From positions 895,501 to 959,500 of the forward strand of contig NC_014365.1 of the NCBI RefSeq assembly GCF_000143965.1: a stretch of 64,000 nucleotides of DNA, written 5' to 3'. Source of the stretch: Desulfarculus baarsii DSM 2075. GTDB lineage: Bacteria; Desulfobacterota; Desulfarculia; Desulfarculales; Desulfarculaceae. Within the stretch, counting starts at the first letter, position 1. The number at the start of each line of letters is the position of its first letter. The position numbers and the translations under genes are program-made. Shown piece by piece: positions 1 through 8,436 of the stretch. The notes under the pieces are model-generated. The model did not search any database, was not told the DNA's origin, and was given only the letters and a program-made list of their open reading frames with translations.

Positions 1-1773
1 GCCCACGGCGTGGCCCAGGCTGTCGTTGATGTTTTTGAAGTTGTCCAGGTCCAGGAACAACAGGGCCAGGCCGTGGCCGCCGCGATGGGCTTGGGCGATG
101 GCCATGGCCAGGCGGTCGTTGAAGAGCTGGCGGTTGGGCAGGCCCGTCAGGGCGTCGTGATAGGCCTGGTGGGTGATGCGCTCCTCGTTGCGCTTGGCTT
201 CGGTGATGTCGTGGAAGACGCCCACCAGATGGGTGGTGCGATCGCTTTTGTCCTTGATGGCGGTGATGGTCAGCCACTCGGGGTAGGCCTCGCCGTTTTT
301 GCGGCGATTCCAGACTTCGCCCTGCCAATGGCCCTGGTCGGCCAGGCTCCGCCACATCCGCTGGTAAAATTCGGCGTCGTGGCGGCCCGAGGAGAGGATC
401 GACGGCCGCGCGCCCACGGCCTCGGCGGCGTCGAAGCCGGTGATCGCGCAAAAGGCGGCGTTGACCATCTCGATGACGCCGTCGGCGTCGGTGACGATGA
501 TGCCCTCGACGGTGTTTTCAAAGACCCGGGCCAGCAGGCGCATCTGCTCCTCGGAGGCGCGGATGCCGGTGATGTCCTGCACGGCGCCGATCATGGAGAT
601 GGGCTCGCCGCGGTCGTCGCGCAGGACGCTGGCCACCTGGCGCAGCACGCGCTCCTGGCCGTCATGGCGTTTGATGCGGTGTTCGAAGCTGACGGCCTCG
701 TCTTGCAGAAAGGCCTTCTCGAAGCAGCGCGTGACGTAGTCGATGTCGTCGTCGTGCATGCACGAAACGATCTCGCCGAACAGGCTGGCCGGGTCGCGCC
801 GGGGCAGGTCGTAGATGTTGAAGACCTCGTCGGAGCAGCTCAGGCGGCTGTTGGAGAGCTTGAGCTCCCAGTTGCCCAGGCCGGCCAGCTTCTGGGCGCG
901 GGCCAGGCTGGCCTCGCTGTGGCGCAGGGCCCGCTCGGCCTGGATTTGCGAGGACATGTCTTTCAGCATGCCGACCATGCCCGTCACCCGCCCCATGTCG
1001 TCGATGTTGGGCGCGCCGCTCATGGCCAGGTGGCGCACCTCGCCGTTTTTGTGCAGCATGGGGTGGGCCCCGTAGAGGGTTTTTTTGCCGTCGCGCACGG
1101 CCTTGAACAAGCGGCGGTAGTCGTCGACGCTGTCGGGCGGGGCGAACTCGATGAAATAGCGGCCCAGCACCTCCTCGGCGGCGTGGCCCAGGATGCGCCG
1201 CCAGGCCCGGTTGACGTAGGTGAAGCGGCCGTCGGGGCTCAGGGTGTAGATGATGTCCGGGGCGTTTTCACTCAGGCCCCTGAAGCGCTGTTCGCTCTGG
1301 CGCAGGGCCTCGGCGGCCTGGCGGCGCTGGGAGACGTCGGTGAGGATGCCGTCGATCCACAGCAGGCGGCCCTCGGCGTCGCGCTGGGCGGCGGCGCTGG
1401 CCTCGGCCCAGATGGTGCGGCCGTCCTTGCGGCAAAGCGGCAGCTCGAAGTCGGCCACGAAGCCGTTTTGCAACACCTGGCGGGCGAAAAAGGCCCGTTC
1501 GCGCTGATCGGGGTAGACCTGGCTGACCGGCGTGGACATGAGCTCCTCGGCCGAATCGTAGCCCAGCAGGGCGGCCAGGGCCGGATTGGCCTGCAAAAAG
1601 CGCCCCTGGCCGGCCATGGTCAGGCGAAAGACGCCCACGCCAAGGTTTTCGAAAAGGCCGCGGTAGGCGTCGCCGGCCGCTTGGGCCAGCTTGTCCTCCA
1701 GCATGGCGATGCGCCGCTGGGCGCTGGCCAAGTCGCGGCAATGATCCGACTCGTTGGGGCAGGCAGGTCTCAT
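1..1773 (-). CDS. multi-PAS sensor diguanylate cyclase (C-terminus beyond window)
   Basis: Partial gene of 591 codons read from ATG at 1773 with no stop before the window edge. I see about four PAS/PAC modules: near residues 36-150 (FENLGVGVFRL), 165-280 (SENAPDIIYTL), a PAS_3-like fold near 290-410 (LAGLGNWELKLS), and 415-540 (FENTVEGIIVTD). The start of a GGDEF domain follows (DALTGLPNRQLFNDRL, then FLDLDNFKNINDSLGH). The GG(D/E)EF signature itself lies outside the window, so cyclase activity and a possible following EAL domain cannot be judged. No transmembrane segment is visible, which suggests cytosolic sensing. The gene is transcribed away from the flavodoxin gene across a 213-base gap. 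The long plus-strand frame opposite it is a shadow. Confidence 0.88.
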   Translation of the reverse strand, partial: MRPACPNESDHCRDLASAQRRIAMLEDKLAQAAGDAYRGLFENLGVGVFRLTMAGQGRFLQANPALAALLGYDSAEELMSTPVSQVYPDQRERAFFARQVLQNGFVADFELPLCRKDGRTIWAEASAAAQRDAEGRLLWIDGILTDVSQRRQAAEALRQSEQRFRGLSENAPDIIYTLSPDGRFTYVNRAWRRILGHAAEEVLGRYFIEFAPPDSVDDYRRLFKAVRDGKKTLYGAHPMLHKNGEVRHLAMSGAPNIDDMGRVTGMVGMLKDMSSQIQAERALRHSEASLARAQKLAGLGNWELKLSNSRLSCSDEVFNIYDLPRRDPASLFGEIVSCMHDDDIDYVTRCFEKAFLQDEAVSFEHRIKRHDGQERVLRQVASVLRDDRGEPISMIGAVQDITGIRASEEQMRLLARVFENTVEGIIVTDADGVIEMVNAAFCAITGFDAAEAVGARPSILSSGRHDAEFYQRMWRSLADQGHWQGEVWNRRKNGEAYPEWLTITAIKDKSDRTTHLVGVFHDITEAKRNEERITHQAYHDALTGLPNRQLFNDRLAMAIAQAHRGGHGLALLFLDLDNFKNINDSLGHAVG

Positions 1774-1986
1774 CGGTTGTCCTCGGCTTGGGCAGCGGGA
1801 GAGCGGATAGCGCCGGGCCAGCGGTGGCCGGCCTTCAGCACCGCGAAATTCCATACGATAGCCGTTATGGACACCATGCCAAATTACAAGCCGTCCGGTC
1901 AACCCCCTGGATGCCGCCGCTGGCCTGTCGTATGATGGAAGTGTCCTTTTTCACGCAATCGTCGGCCGGGGAGGGCCGCCGTCGTC

Positions 1987-2448
1987 ATGAAACGCATTCT
2001 GATCGTCCATCATTCGCAGTCGGGCAACACCCGGCGCATGGCCCAGGCCGTGGCCCAGGGCGCGGCCCTGGTCGAGGGCGTCGAGACCCTGGCCCGCACC
2101 GCCGCCCAGGCCACGCTGGAAGACCTTTTGTCCTGCCACGGCCTGGCCCTGGGCTCGCCGGAGTATTTCGGCTACATGGCCGGCGCGCTCAAGGACTTCT
2201 TCGACCGCACCTACGAGGCCGCCCGCGGCCGCCGCGAGATCTTCAAGCTGCCCTACGTGGCCTTCATCAGCGCCGGCAACGACGGAACGGGCGCGCTTGG
2301 CCACATCGAGCGCATCGCCCTGGGTTATCAGTTCCGCAAGGTCCAGGAGCCGGTGCTGGCCGTGGGCCCGCTCGGCGACGAGGCCCTGGAGCGTTGCCGC
2401 CTCCTGGGCCAGACCCTGGCCGCCGGCTGCGAGGCCGGGCTGTGGTAG
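1987..2448 (+). CDS. flavodoxin-like / NADPH-dependent FMN reductase-family protein
   Basis: 153 aa cytosolic protein. The N-terminus (MKRILIVHHSQSGNTRRMA) is the flavodoxin phosphate-binding loop for FMN (S-x-S/T-G-N-T). The later GSPEYFGYMAGALKDFFDR is the typical second loop of flavodoxin/WrbA-like proteins (GSPTYFG...KDFFDR), and SAGNDGTGAL resembles the third. It is probably an electron carrier or a small FMN oxidoreductase; the partner is not evident. A GGGGAGGG Shine-Dalgarno lies 11 bases before the ATG. It is monocistronic and faces away from the PAS-GGDEF gene. Family assignment is firm, specific function is not. Confidence 0.8.
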   Translation: MKRILIVHHSQSGNTRRMAQAVAQGAALVEGVETLARTAAQATLEDLLSCHGLALGSPEYFGYMAGALKDFFDRTYEAARGRREIFKLPYVAFISAGNDGTGALGHIERIALGYQFRKVQEPVLAVGPLGDEALERCRLLGQTLAAGCEAGLW

Positions 2449-2468
2449 GCGCGTCAGATACGATTATT

Positions 2469-2484
2469 CGATAAAATATTATCG
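2469..2484. promoter_or_regulatory. perfect inverted repeat, possible operator
   Basis: CGATAA-AATA-TTATCG is a perfect 6-base inverted repeat with a 4-base spacer. It lies in an AT-rich segment just upstream of a good -35/-10 pair for the DUF2975/Xre operon. Being so placed, it could be the binding site of the small Xre regulator encoded two genes downstream. That link is inference. Confidence 0.35.
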
Positions 2485-2502
2485 TTCTATTTTGATTTTT
2501 TA

Positions 2503-2531
2503 TTGACGAAGAATGATGCCGGCCGTATGCT
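2503..2531 (+). promoter_or_regulatory. sigma-70-type promoter for DUF2975-Xre operon
   Basis: TTGACG (2503-2508) and TATGCT (2526-2531) are separated by exactly 17 bases, in an AT-rich gap after the flavodoxin gene and about 85 bases before the next start codon. Confidence 0.5.
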
Positions 2532-2614
2532 CCCCAGAAAACGGGCTGGCGGCGCGGAGGCGCGCCCCACGCCGCCGCCATCGAGGCGCACAACAATTCC
2601 GGGGAGCACCGATC

Positions 2615-3145
2615 ATGAACGATTTGGAACGGATCAAAAGGGCCAGCCGCCGGCTGAAGTCTTTTTGCACGGCGCTTTTGTTTTTCATCCCCCTGGCCGT
2701 GGCGGTGGGCTGGACGTTCTGGGACAAGACGCCCCTGACCCAGCTCAACCTGCCGGTGGCCCCCAATCCCGAGCATCCGGCCATCGTCTTCGTGCTGGGC
2801 TTCATGATCAGCATGATTCCGGCGGGGGTGATGATGTACGCCGTGCAACGCATGGGGCGGCTGTTCGACCTCTACGCCCGGGGGATCATCTTCGGCCAGC
2901 AGAACGTGGCCTGCTATCGGTCGTTGGGCTGGGCGGTCATCGCCTGGGTGGCGGCCGACTTCATCAGCCAGCCCCTGCACGGCCTGGTGCTGACCTGGTT
3001 CAACCCGGCGGGCCAGCGGCTGCTGATCCTGGGGATCAACTCCAACATGCTCATGGGCCTGTTCAGCGGCGCGGCGGTGCTGACGGTGGCCTGGGTCATG
3101 GACGAGGCCCGCAAGATCGAGGAAGACCAGGCGCTGATCATCTAG
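2615..3145 (+). CDS. DUF2975-family integral membrane protein
   Basis: 176 aa when started at ATG 2615, which has GGGGAG 8 bases upstream; the in-frame ATG at 2513 lies inside the promoter and is rejected. Four hydrophobic segments are visible, near residues 16-35, 55-78, 100-122 and 136-160, giving a small four-helix inner-membrane protein. The layout and the downstream Xre regulator (20 bases after the stop) match the DUF2975-YozG pairing known from Bacillus and other bacteria, where the biochemical role is unknown. Residues 80-95 (RMGRLFDLYARGIIFG) correspond to the cytosolic loop typical of DUF2975. Confidence 0.72.
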   Translation: MNDLERIKRASRRLKSFCTALLFFIPLAVAVGWTFWDKTPLTQLNLPVAPNPEHPAIVFVLGFMISMIPAGVMMYAVQRMGRLFDLYARGIIFGQQNVACYRSLGWAVIAWVAADFISQPLHGLVLTWFNPAGQRLLILGINSNMLMGLFSGAAVLTVAWVMDEARKIEEDQALII

Positions 3146-3165
3146 CGCAAAGGCCGGAGGCGAGC

Positions 3166-3372
3166 ATGACGATTGTCATAAACCTGGACGTGGCCCTGGC
3201 GCGGCGCAAGATGAAATCCAAGGACTTGGCCGAGCGCGTGGGCATAACCGAACAAAACCTTTCACTGATCAAGACCGGCAAGGTCAAGGGCGTGCGCCTG
3301 GCCACCCTGGACGCCATCTGCCGCGAGCTGAACTGCCAACCCGGCGACATCCTGGCCTATCAGCCCGATTGA
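3166..3372 (+). CDS. small Xre/YozG-family helix-turn-helix regulator
   Basis: 68 aa protein starting at ATG 3166 with GGAGG 5 bases upstream. It is almost entirely one HTH_26/Xre domain: ARRKMKSKDLAERVGITEQN is the first half of the HTH and LSLIKTGKVKGVRLATLDAI the recognition helix and following helix. The C-terminus (CRELNCQPGDILAY) is the hallmark ending of YozG-like regulators. It lies directly behind the DUF2975 membrane protein and is probably co-transcribed with it, suggesting a local regulator or a membrane-protein-controlled repressor. Target unknown; the inverted repeat at 2469 is a candidate. Confidence 0.85.
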   Translation: MTIVINLDVALARRKMKSKDLAERVGITEQNLSLIKTGKVKGVRLATLDAICRELNCQPGDILAYQPD

Positions 3373-3378
3373 GCCGCC

Positions 3379-3411
3379 CGCCCCGCCGGAAAACTCTTCT
3401 CCGGCGGGGCG
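3379..3411 (+). terminator. rho-independent terminator after Xre gene
   Basis: Perfect 12-base stem (CGCCCCGCCGGA / TCCGGCGGGGCG) with a 9-base loop, 6 bases after the regulator stop, followed by the weak T-containing tail ATTTATATT. Confidence 0.7.
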
Positions 3412-3493
3412 ATTTATATTATGCTTTGGCCTCCTTGGGGTGGGTTATCGTCCCGCCGCCGTCCGACGTCACCACGAAAAGGGGGAGGCTGAC

Positions 3494-4492
3494 ATGCGCG
3501 ACATCCGGCGAAATCGTATTATTTTGCTGGGCCTGGCCTGGCTTGTGCTTTTGCCTGGCACGGCGGCGGCCGCCCAGGCCCCGGCCGCCAGCGCCGACGA
3601 TGGCCAGGCGGTGGTCTGGAGCGTGGACGCCAAAGTCAAACGCCTGTTCGACAGCTACACATCCTACGAATTCGGCAACCCCGATCCGCCCTATCAAGAG
3701 CCGCTGAGCCGCCTGGAGTTCGCCCTGGATTCGTGGTGGGCCGGGGTGGAGATCACCCGCTGGACGCCGCGTTGGTCAGTGGGCTTGCAGATCATGCGCA
3801 ACCTCACCGACAAGGTCGATGGCGTCATGGCCGACTCCGACTGGCTCGACCCCGATCACACCAAGGTGCGCACGGTCTATTCCGAGAGCGACGTGCGTCT
3901 CAAGCCCTGCTATGACGTGCGGGCCTGGGCCGATGTCTCGCTGGCCCCCTGGCTGCCCCTGCCGGCCGGGCTGGATCTGCGGCCGGTGGGCGGCCTGCGC
4001 TGGCAGCGCCTGGACATGATCGCCTTCAATCTGCGGCAGTGGGAGATCCTCCCCAGCGACTATGTCTATTTCTATGGCTATCCCGGCGACAGCATCCGCT
4101 TTCGGCAGATCTATTGGCAGTGGTTCATCGGCCTGAAGCTGGACTGGCGGCCCCTGCCCACGGACTACCCCGGCCTGCGCCTGAGCTTGCAGGGCGACTG
4201 GGCCTACGTGCGCGGCGAAAACAAAGACCAGCACCTGCTGCGCGAGGGCAACCGCATCACCGAGGAAAGCACCAGCGGCCAGGCCTGGCGCGCCGCCCTG
4301 GGCCTGGAAGTGCCGCTGGGCCATAACTTTTCGCTGGAGCTGGAGGCCGAATACCTGACCATCGACACCACCGGCAGCCATCATTTCACCAACAACGTCG
4401 ATCCCTACACCGTTGACGAGACCTGGGACAACGGCGTGCGCGTCTGGTCCCAGCAGTGCAGCGTGATGCTCGCGCTGCGCTACAGCTTCTAG
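3494..4492 (+). CDS. omptin-family outer-membrane aspartyl protease, copy 1
   Basis: 332 aa from ATG 3494, preceded by GGGGGAGG (3481-3488); an upstream in-frame ATG at 3440 has no such site. The signal peptide is residues 1-27 (ILLGLAWLVLLPGTAAAAQA). The protein aligns by eye with OmpT/Pla: VDGVMADSDW carries the Asp pair (D114, D116; OmpT D83/D85), and NKDQH carries the Asp-His pair (D245, H247; OmpT D210/H212). The following GNRITEES matches the OmpT GKRIT segment. The C-terminus LALRYSF ends in Phe with alternating hydrophobics, as expected for BAM-inserted beta-barrels. Omptins cleave surface substrates, often between basic residues, and need LPS. An equal-length paralogue follows. Confidence 0.85.
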   Translation: MRDIRRNRIILLGLAWLVLLPGTAAAAQAPAASADDGQAVVWSVDAKVKRLFDSYTSYEFGNPDPPYQEPLSRLEFALDSWWAGVEITRWTPRWSVGLQIMRNLTDKVDGVMADSDWLDPDHTKVRTVYSESDVRLKPCYDVRAWADVSLAPWLPLPAGLDLRPVGGLRWQRLDMIAFNLRQWEILPSDYVYFYGYPGDSIRFRQIYWQWFIGLKLDWRPLPTDYPGLRLSLQGDWAYVRGENKDQHLLREGNRITEESTSGQAWRAALGLEVPLGHNFSLELEAEYLTIDTTGSHHFTNNVDPYTVDETWDNGVRVWSQQCSVMLALRYSF

Positions 4493-4521
4493 GGCCTTGA
4501 CGCGCCCGAAAAAGGCTCCGC

Positions 4522-4564
4522 GCCACGGGGGCGGTTTTGCCCCATGCCCGGCCCCGTGGCTTTT
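4522..4564 (+). terminator. probable terminator between the omptin genes
   Basis: GCCACGGGG (4522-4530) pairs with CCCCGTGGC (4552-4560), followed immediately by TTTT. The loop is long (21 bases) but can form an inner G/C hairpin. It suggests that the two protease genes are at least partly independent transcripts. Confidence 0.5.
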
Positions 4565-4592
4565 GACCAACACGTGACGGAAAGCTCGGACG

Positions 4593-5591
4593 ATGCCAGA
4601 CCTTAAACTCGGCTCCATGCTCTGCCTGGCCCTGGCCTGGCTGGCGCTTTTGCCCACCCCGGCGGCGGCCGCCCAGGCCCCGGCCCAGGCCGCGAATGCC
4701 GGCGATGGCCCGGCGGCGGTCTGGCTGGTGGAGGCCAAGGTCAAGCGCCTGTTCGACAGCCACACATCCTATGAATTCGGCAACCCGTTCCCGCCCTACC
4801 AAGAGCCGCTCAGCCGCCTGGAGTTCGACCTGGATTCGTGGTGGGGCGGCGTGGAGATCAGCCGGCGCGCGGCCCTGTGGTCGCTTAGCCTGGAGATCAT
4901 GCGCAATCTCACCGCCAAGGTCGACGGCGTCATGGCCGACTCCGACTGGACCGACGAAGAGAGCACCAAGGTGCGCACGATCTATTCCGAGTCGTGCCTG
5001 GACATGAAGCCCAGCTACGCCGTGCGCGCCGAGGCCGATTTTTCGCTGGCCCCCTGGCTGGGCCTGCCGGCCTGGCTGGACCTGCGGCCGGTGGGCGGCC
5101 TGCGCTGGCAGCGCCTGGACCTGATGGCCCACGACGGAACCCAATGGGCGCTTGAGTCCGACGGCTCGTGGCCGGCGATGGCCCTGCCCGGCGACGGCCT
5201 GCGCTTCAAGCAGACATATTGGCAATATTTCATCGGCCTGAAGCTGGACTGGCGGCCCCTGCCCGCGCGCCACCCCGGCCTGCGCCTGGGCTTGCGGGGC
5301 GATTGGGCCTATGTCGACGCCCACAACCTGGACCACCATCTGCTGCGCGAGGGCAACCGCCTCACCGAGGAAAAGACCCGTGGCCAGGCCTGGCGCGCCG
5401 CCCTGGATCTGGAGGCCCCGCTTGGCGGCAATTTCTTTCTGGACCTCGAACTCGACTATCTGACCATCGAAACCACCGGCAATCATCGGCTTTACAACGA
5501 CGCCATCGGTCTGGACTTCATCGTCAACAACGGCGTGCGCGTCTGGTCCCAGCAGTGCGGCGTGATGCTTTCGCTACGCTATGATTTCTGA
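4593..5591 (+). CDS. omptin-family outer-membrane aspartyl protease, copy 2
   Basis: 332 aa paralogue of the preceding gene. The signal peptide is residues 1-27 (CLALAWLALLPTPAAAAQA). Catalytic positions are kept: VMADSDW gives D116 and D118, and NLDHH gives D247 and H249 (OmpT D83/D85 and D210/H212). The barrel ends in LSLRYDF. The Shine-Dalgarno is weak (GGA 2-5 bases upstream), unlike copy 1. The loop after W119 is more acidic (TDEEST) and residues 181-200 differ strongly from copy 1, so cleavage specificity may differ. Its end overlaps the first in-frame ATG of the next gene. Both copies look active rather than one being decayed. Confidence 0.85.
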   Translation: MPDLKLGSMLCLALAWLALLPTPAAAAQAPAQAANAGDGPAAVWLVEAKVKRLFDSHTSYEFGNPFPPYQEPLSRLEFDLDSWWGGVEISRRAALWSLSLEIMRNLTAKVDGVMADSDWTDEESTKVRTIYSESCLDMKPSYAVRAEADFSLAPWLGLPAWLDLRPVGGLRWQRLDLMAHDGTQWALESDGSWPAMALPGDGLRFKQTYWQYFIGLKLDWRPLPARHPGLRLGLRGDWAYVDAHNLDHHLLREGNRLTEEKTRGQAWRAALDLEAPLGGNFFLDLELDYLTIETTGNHRLYNDAIGLDFIVNNGVRVWSQQCGVMLSLRYDF

Positions 5592-5664
5592 TCAACCCGC
5601 CGCGCGGTCGAACCTCCGCGCGGCCGACACGGCCCCGACGGCGGGGCGGAAACGTGGCTTTGCC

Positions 5665-6756
5665 TTGAAACGAGTGCTTATCGCGCCGGGCCGTTACATT
5701 CAGGGCCCGGGGGTGATCGACGAGATCGGCCGTCTGTTGGGCGGGCGCTACAAAAACGCCTTTTTGATCGGCGGGCGGCGGACCCTGGCCCTGGTGGGCG
5801 AGGCCGTGAGCGGGCAGTTGGAACGTAACGGCGCGGCCTGCCGGGCCGAGCTGTTCGGCGGCGAGGCCTGCCAAGACGAGATCGACCGCCTGAGCGCGGC
5901 GGCCCGGGCCGCCGGGGCCGACTTGATCATCGCCGCCGGCGGCGGCAAGGCCATCGATTCGGGCAAGACCGTGGCCGCCGGGCTGGATCTGCCCATGGCG
6001 GTGCTGCCCACCATCGCCGCCACCGACGCGCCGTGTTCGTCGGTGGCGGTGGTCTACAGCCCGCAAGGCGTCTTCGAAAAAGTCAATTTCCTGGGCCGCA
6101 ACCCCGATTACGTCATCGTCGACAGCCAGATCATCGCCCAGAGCCCGGTGGAGTATCTGGTGGCCGGCATGGGCGACGCCCTGGCCACCTATTGGGAGGC
6201 CGACACCTGCCGCCGCAGCCAGAGCCGCAACGCCATCACCGGCGGTTGGCCGCCCACGCGCTCGGCCCTGGCCCTGGCCCGGCTGTGCTACGACACGCTC
6301 CTGGAGCACGGGCGCGGGGCCTTGGCCGCGGCCCGGCGGGGCGTGGTCAGCCAGGATCTGGAGGCGATCATCGAGGCCAACGTGCTGCTCTCGGGCCTGG
6401 GCTTCGAGAGCGGCGGCCTGGCCACGGCCCACGCCGTGCACAACGGCCTGACCGTGCTGCCGGCGGCCCACGGCCGCATGCACGGCTGCAAGGTGGCCTT
6501 TGGCCTGATCGTCCAACTGGTGCTGGAGGGCCGGCCCCGCCGCGACGTGGAGCAGGTGCTGGCCTTTTGCGCCGAGGTGGGCCTGCCTGCCAGCCTGGCC
6601 GCCCTGGGCCTGGCCGAGGCCAGCCGCGACGACATCCGCCGGGTGGCCGAGGCCACGGTGCAGGCGGGCGAGACGGTGCACAACACCTGGTTCAAGGTCG
6701 AGGCGGCCATGGTCGAGGCGGCGATCTGGGCCGCCGACGCCCTGTCCGCGGCCTGA
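5665..6756 (+). CDS. gldA: glycerol dehydrogenase (NAD-dependent, metal-containing)
   Basis: 363 aa from TTG 5665. This start gives MKRVLIAPGRYIQG, which aligns with GldA N-termini (E. coli 367 aa). The alternative ATG 5581 overlaps the omptin stop and adds 28 low-complexity residues. GldA oxidises glycerol to dihydroxyacetone with NAD+. The NAD-loop GGGKAIDSGK is at residues 92-101. Metal ligands are D171 (GMGDALATYWEAD), H256 (GLATAHAVHNG) and H273 (HGRMHGCKVAFG), spaced as in characterised GldA (D171/H254/H271). It is followed by a strong terminator. Related iron-alcohol dehydrogenases such as sn-glycerol-1-phosphate dehydrogenase are less likely, given the GYIQG-type N-terminus. Confidence 0.88.
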   Translation: MKRVLIAPGRYIQGPGVIDEIGRLLGGRYKNAFLIGGRRTLALVGEAVSGQLERNGAACRAELFGGEACQDEIDRLSAAARAAGADLIIAAGGGKAIDSGKTVAAGLDLPMAVLPTIAATDAPCSSVAVVYSPQGVFEKVNFLGRNPDYVIVDSQIIAQSPVEYLVAGMGDALATYWEADTCRRSQSRNAITGGWPPTRSALALARLCYDTLLEHGRGALAAARRGVVSQDLEAIIEANVLLSGLGFESGGLATAHAVHNGLTVLPAAHGRMHGCKVAFGLIVQLVLEGRPRRDVEQVLAFCAEVGLPASLAALGLAEASRDDIRRVAEATVQAGETVHNTWFKVEAAMVEAAIWAADALSAA

Positions 6757-6780
6757 ACCACGGGCTTTTCGCAACGACGC

Positions 6781-6817
6781 GGGGGCGTCCCACGGCTGGG
6801 ACGCCCCCGATCTTTTT
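6781..6817 (+). terminator. rho-independent terminator after gldA
   Basis: Perfect 12-base stem GGGGGCGTCCCA / TGGGACGCCCCC with a CGGC tetraloop, followed by GATCTTTTT. It lies between the convergent gldA and catalase genes. The opposite strand lacks a T-run directly after the stem, so it mainly serves gldA. Confidence 0.85.
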
Positions 6818-6836
6818 GGGCGAGGCGCGCTGGCGG

Positions 6837-8348
6837 TTATTGGCTGGTGGCCGCCGCGCGGGCCTCTTGGCTCATGGCCGCCAGCTCCTTGACCCTGGCC
6901 TCGTCCAGGCCCAGGCCCCGGGCCACGCGCAGGCCGTAGTCCGGGTCGGCTTTGTAAAAGATGGCCGCCTGACGCAGTTGGATGCGCGGCAGGGCCCCGG
7001 CCAGATGCTCGACGATGTTGCCCACCAGGTGCTCGCGGTCCTGGTCGGTCATCACCTTGCGATAGAGGTTGCCGGCCTGGACGAAATCGTCGTTGGGATG
7101 GCCGTAAGGCGTGCGGGCGGCCTGGCCCTCCAGGGGGATGGGCGGCTCCAGATAGGCCGCGTCGGGCCCTGGCCCGCCAAAGCTGTTGGGCCAATAGTTG
7201 GGCCCGGCCCCGCCGCCGTCATCGGTGCGCATGAAGCCGTCGCGCTGATAGCTTCGCTCGGGGGCGTTGCGGGGCTGGTTGATGGGGATGAGGTGATAGT
7301 TGGGCCCCAGGCGGTGAATGTGGGTGTCGTGATAGGAAAACACCCGCGATTGCAGCATTTTGTCGGGGCTGATGCCGATGCCGGGCACCAGGTTGCCGGG
7401 GCTGAAGGCGGCCTGCTCGACCTCGGCGAAGTAGTTGACAGGGTTGCGGTTCAAGACCAGCTTGCCCACCTTGATCGGCGGAACCTCGGCGTGGGGCCAG
7501 ACCTTGGTGATGTCAAAGATATCCCACTGGAAGTCCTTGGCCTGCTCGGGGCTGAGGATCTGCATCTCCAGGGTCCACGAGGGGAACTCGCCGCGCTCGA
7601 TGGCCTGGTAAAGGTCGCGGGTGGCGTGATCGGGGTCGGCCCCGCGCAGGTGCAGGGCCTCCTGGCGGGTGAGGTTTTTGATGCCCTGGTCGGTTTTGAA
7701 GTGATACTGCACCCAGAAATACTCGCCCTGGGCGTTGTGCCACTTGTAGGTGTGGCTGGAATAGCCGTTCATGTGGCGGAAGGTGGCCGGCGTGCCCCGG
7801 TCCGAGAACAGGATCGTCACCTGGTGGATGGACTCGGGCGTCAGCGAGAGAAAGTCCCAGAACATGTTGGGGTCGGGCAGATTGGTGGCCGGGTTGCGCT
7901 TCTGGGTGTGGATGAAGTCGGGGAACTTCAGCGGATCGCGGATGAAAAAGACCGGCGTGTTGTTGCCGGTCATGTCGTAGTTGCCTTCCTCGGTGTAGAA
8001 CTTGACGGCGAAACCGCGCGGGTCGCGGGCGGCGTCGGCCGAGCCTTTTTCGCCGCCCACCGTCGAAAAGCGCGCGAAGACCTCGGTGCGCTTGCCCACC
8101 TGCGAAAGAAACTTGGCCCGGGTGTATCTGGTCACGTCGGCGGTGACCTCGAAGTAGCCGTGGGCCCCGGCGCCCTTGGCGTGGACCACGCGCTCGGGGA
8201 TGCGCTCGCGGTCGAAATGGGCCAATTTTTCCAGCAGATGGGTGTCTTGCATCAACACCGGGCCGCGCGGGCCGGCGGTGAGGCTGTTCTGGTCGTCGGC
8301 CACGGGCGCGCCAAAGGCCGTGGTCAGGCGGTTTTTGTCGTCGGACAT
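6837..8348 (-). CDS. katA: heme catalase (monofunctional, small-subunit type)
   Basis: 503 aa from ATG 8348, with GGAGGG 5 bases upstream; the ATG at 8360 overlaps this site and is rejected. It decomposes H2O2 to water and oxygen. Active-site residues are visible: His56 in [12 protein letters not shown], Asn130 in [13 protein letters not shown], and the proximal heme-ligand Tyr339 in [14 protein letters not shown]. Length fits the clade 3 small-subunit catalases (about 480-510 aa). It is transcribed after a Fur/PerR-type gene on the same strand, with a 155-base leader holding two palindromes. Peroxide-responsive control by that regulator is a reasonable inference in an anaerobe-like organism. 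Confidence 0.96.
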   Translation of the reverse strand: MSDDKNRLTTAFGAPVADDQNSLTAGPRGPVLMQDTHLLEKLAHFDRERIPERVVHAKGAGAHGYFEVTADVTRYTRAKFLSQVGKRTEVFARFSTVGGEKGSADAARDPRGFAVKFYTEEGNYDMTGNNTPVFFIRDPLKFPDFIHTQKRNPATNLPDPNMFWDFLSLTPESIHQVTILFSDRGTPATFRHMNGYSSHTYKWHNAQGEYFWVQYHFKTDQGIKNLTRQEALHLRGADPDHATRDLYQAIERGEFPSWTLEMQILSPEQAKDFQWDIFDITKVWPHAEVPPIKVGKLVLNRNPVNYFAEVEQAAFSPGNLVPGIGISPDKMLQSRVFSYHDTHIHRLGPNYHLIPINQPRNAPERSYQRDGFMRTDDGGGAGPNYWPNSFGGPGPDAAYLEPPIPLEGQAARTPYGHPNDDFVQAGNLYRKVMTDQDREHLVGNIVEHLAGALPRIQLRQAAIFYKADPDYGLRVARGLGLDEARVKELAAMSQEARAAATSQ

Positions 8349-8369
8349 GAAACCCTCCAATGGCTACGG

Positions 8370-8389
8370 TCATACTAAAGCTAGTATGA
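8370..8389. promoter_or_regulatory. perfect palindrome upstream of catalase
   Basis: TCATACTA-AAGC-TAGTATGA is a perfect 8-base inverted repeat with a 4-base spacer, 21 bases upstream of the catalase start and beside its Shine-Dalgarno. At DNA level it fits an operator overlapping the promoter or start of transcription; as RNA it could be a leader hairpin. Confidence 0.5.
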
Positions 8390-8436
8390 GTTAGGGTGAA
8401 TGTTGACGTAAAGGCCATTCGGGCGGCCAAAATCGG

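Larger units (their letters stand above)
3494..5591 (+). repeat. tandem gene duplication of two omptin genes
   Basis: The two reading frames (3494-4492 and 4593-5591) are each exactly 999 bases and lie 1,099 bases apart. They share long near-identical protein blocks: signal peptide core, KVKRLFDS, PPYQEPLSRLEF, WLDLRPVGGLRWQRLD type, FIGLKLDWRPLP, NNGVRVWSQQC type. Divergence is concentrated in the loops after the catalytic Asp pair and near residues 180-205, which would be extracellular in the OmpT fold. Confidence 0.8.

Noticed and set aside
10-1935. 641-codon plus-strand open frame opposite the PAS-GGDEF gene
   Set aside because: GC-rich antisense shadow; translation is low-complexity (V/A/G/D-rich) while the minus strand gives a clear PAS/GGDEF protein.
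6033-8378. 781-codon plus-strand open frame across gldA and catalase
   Set aside because: Spans two real genes, a terminator and the opposite strand of catalase; repetitive composition without recognisable domains.
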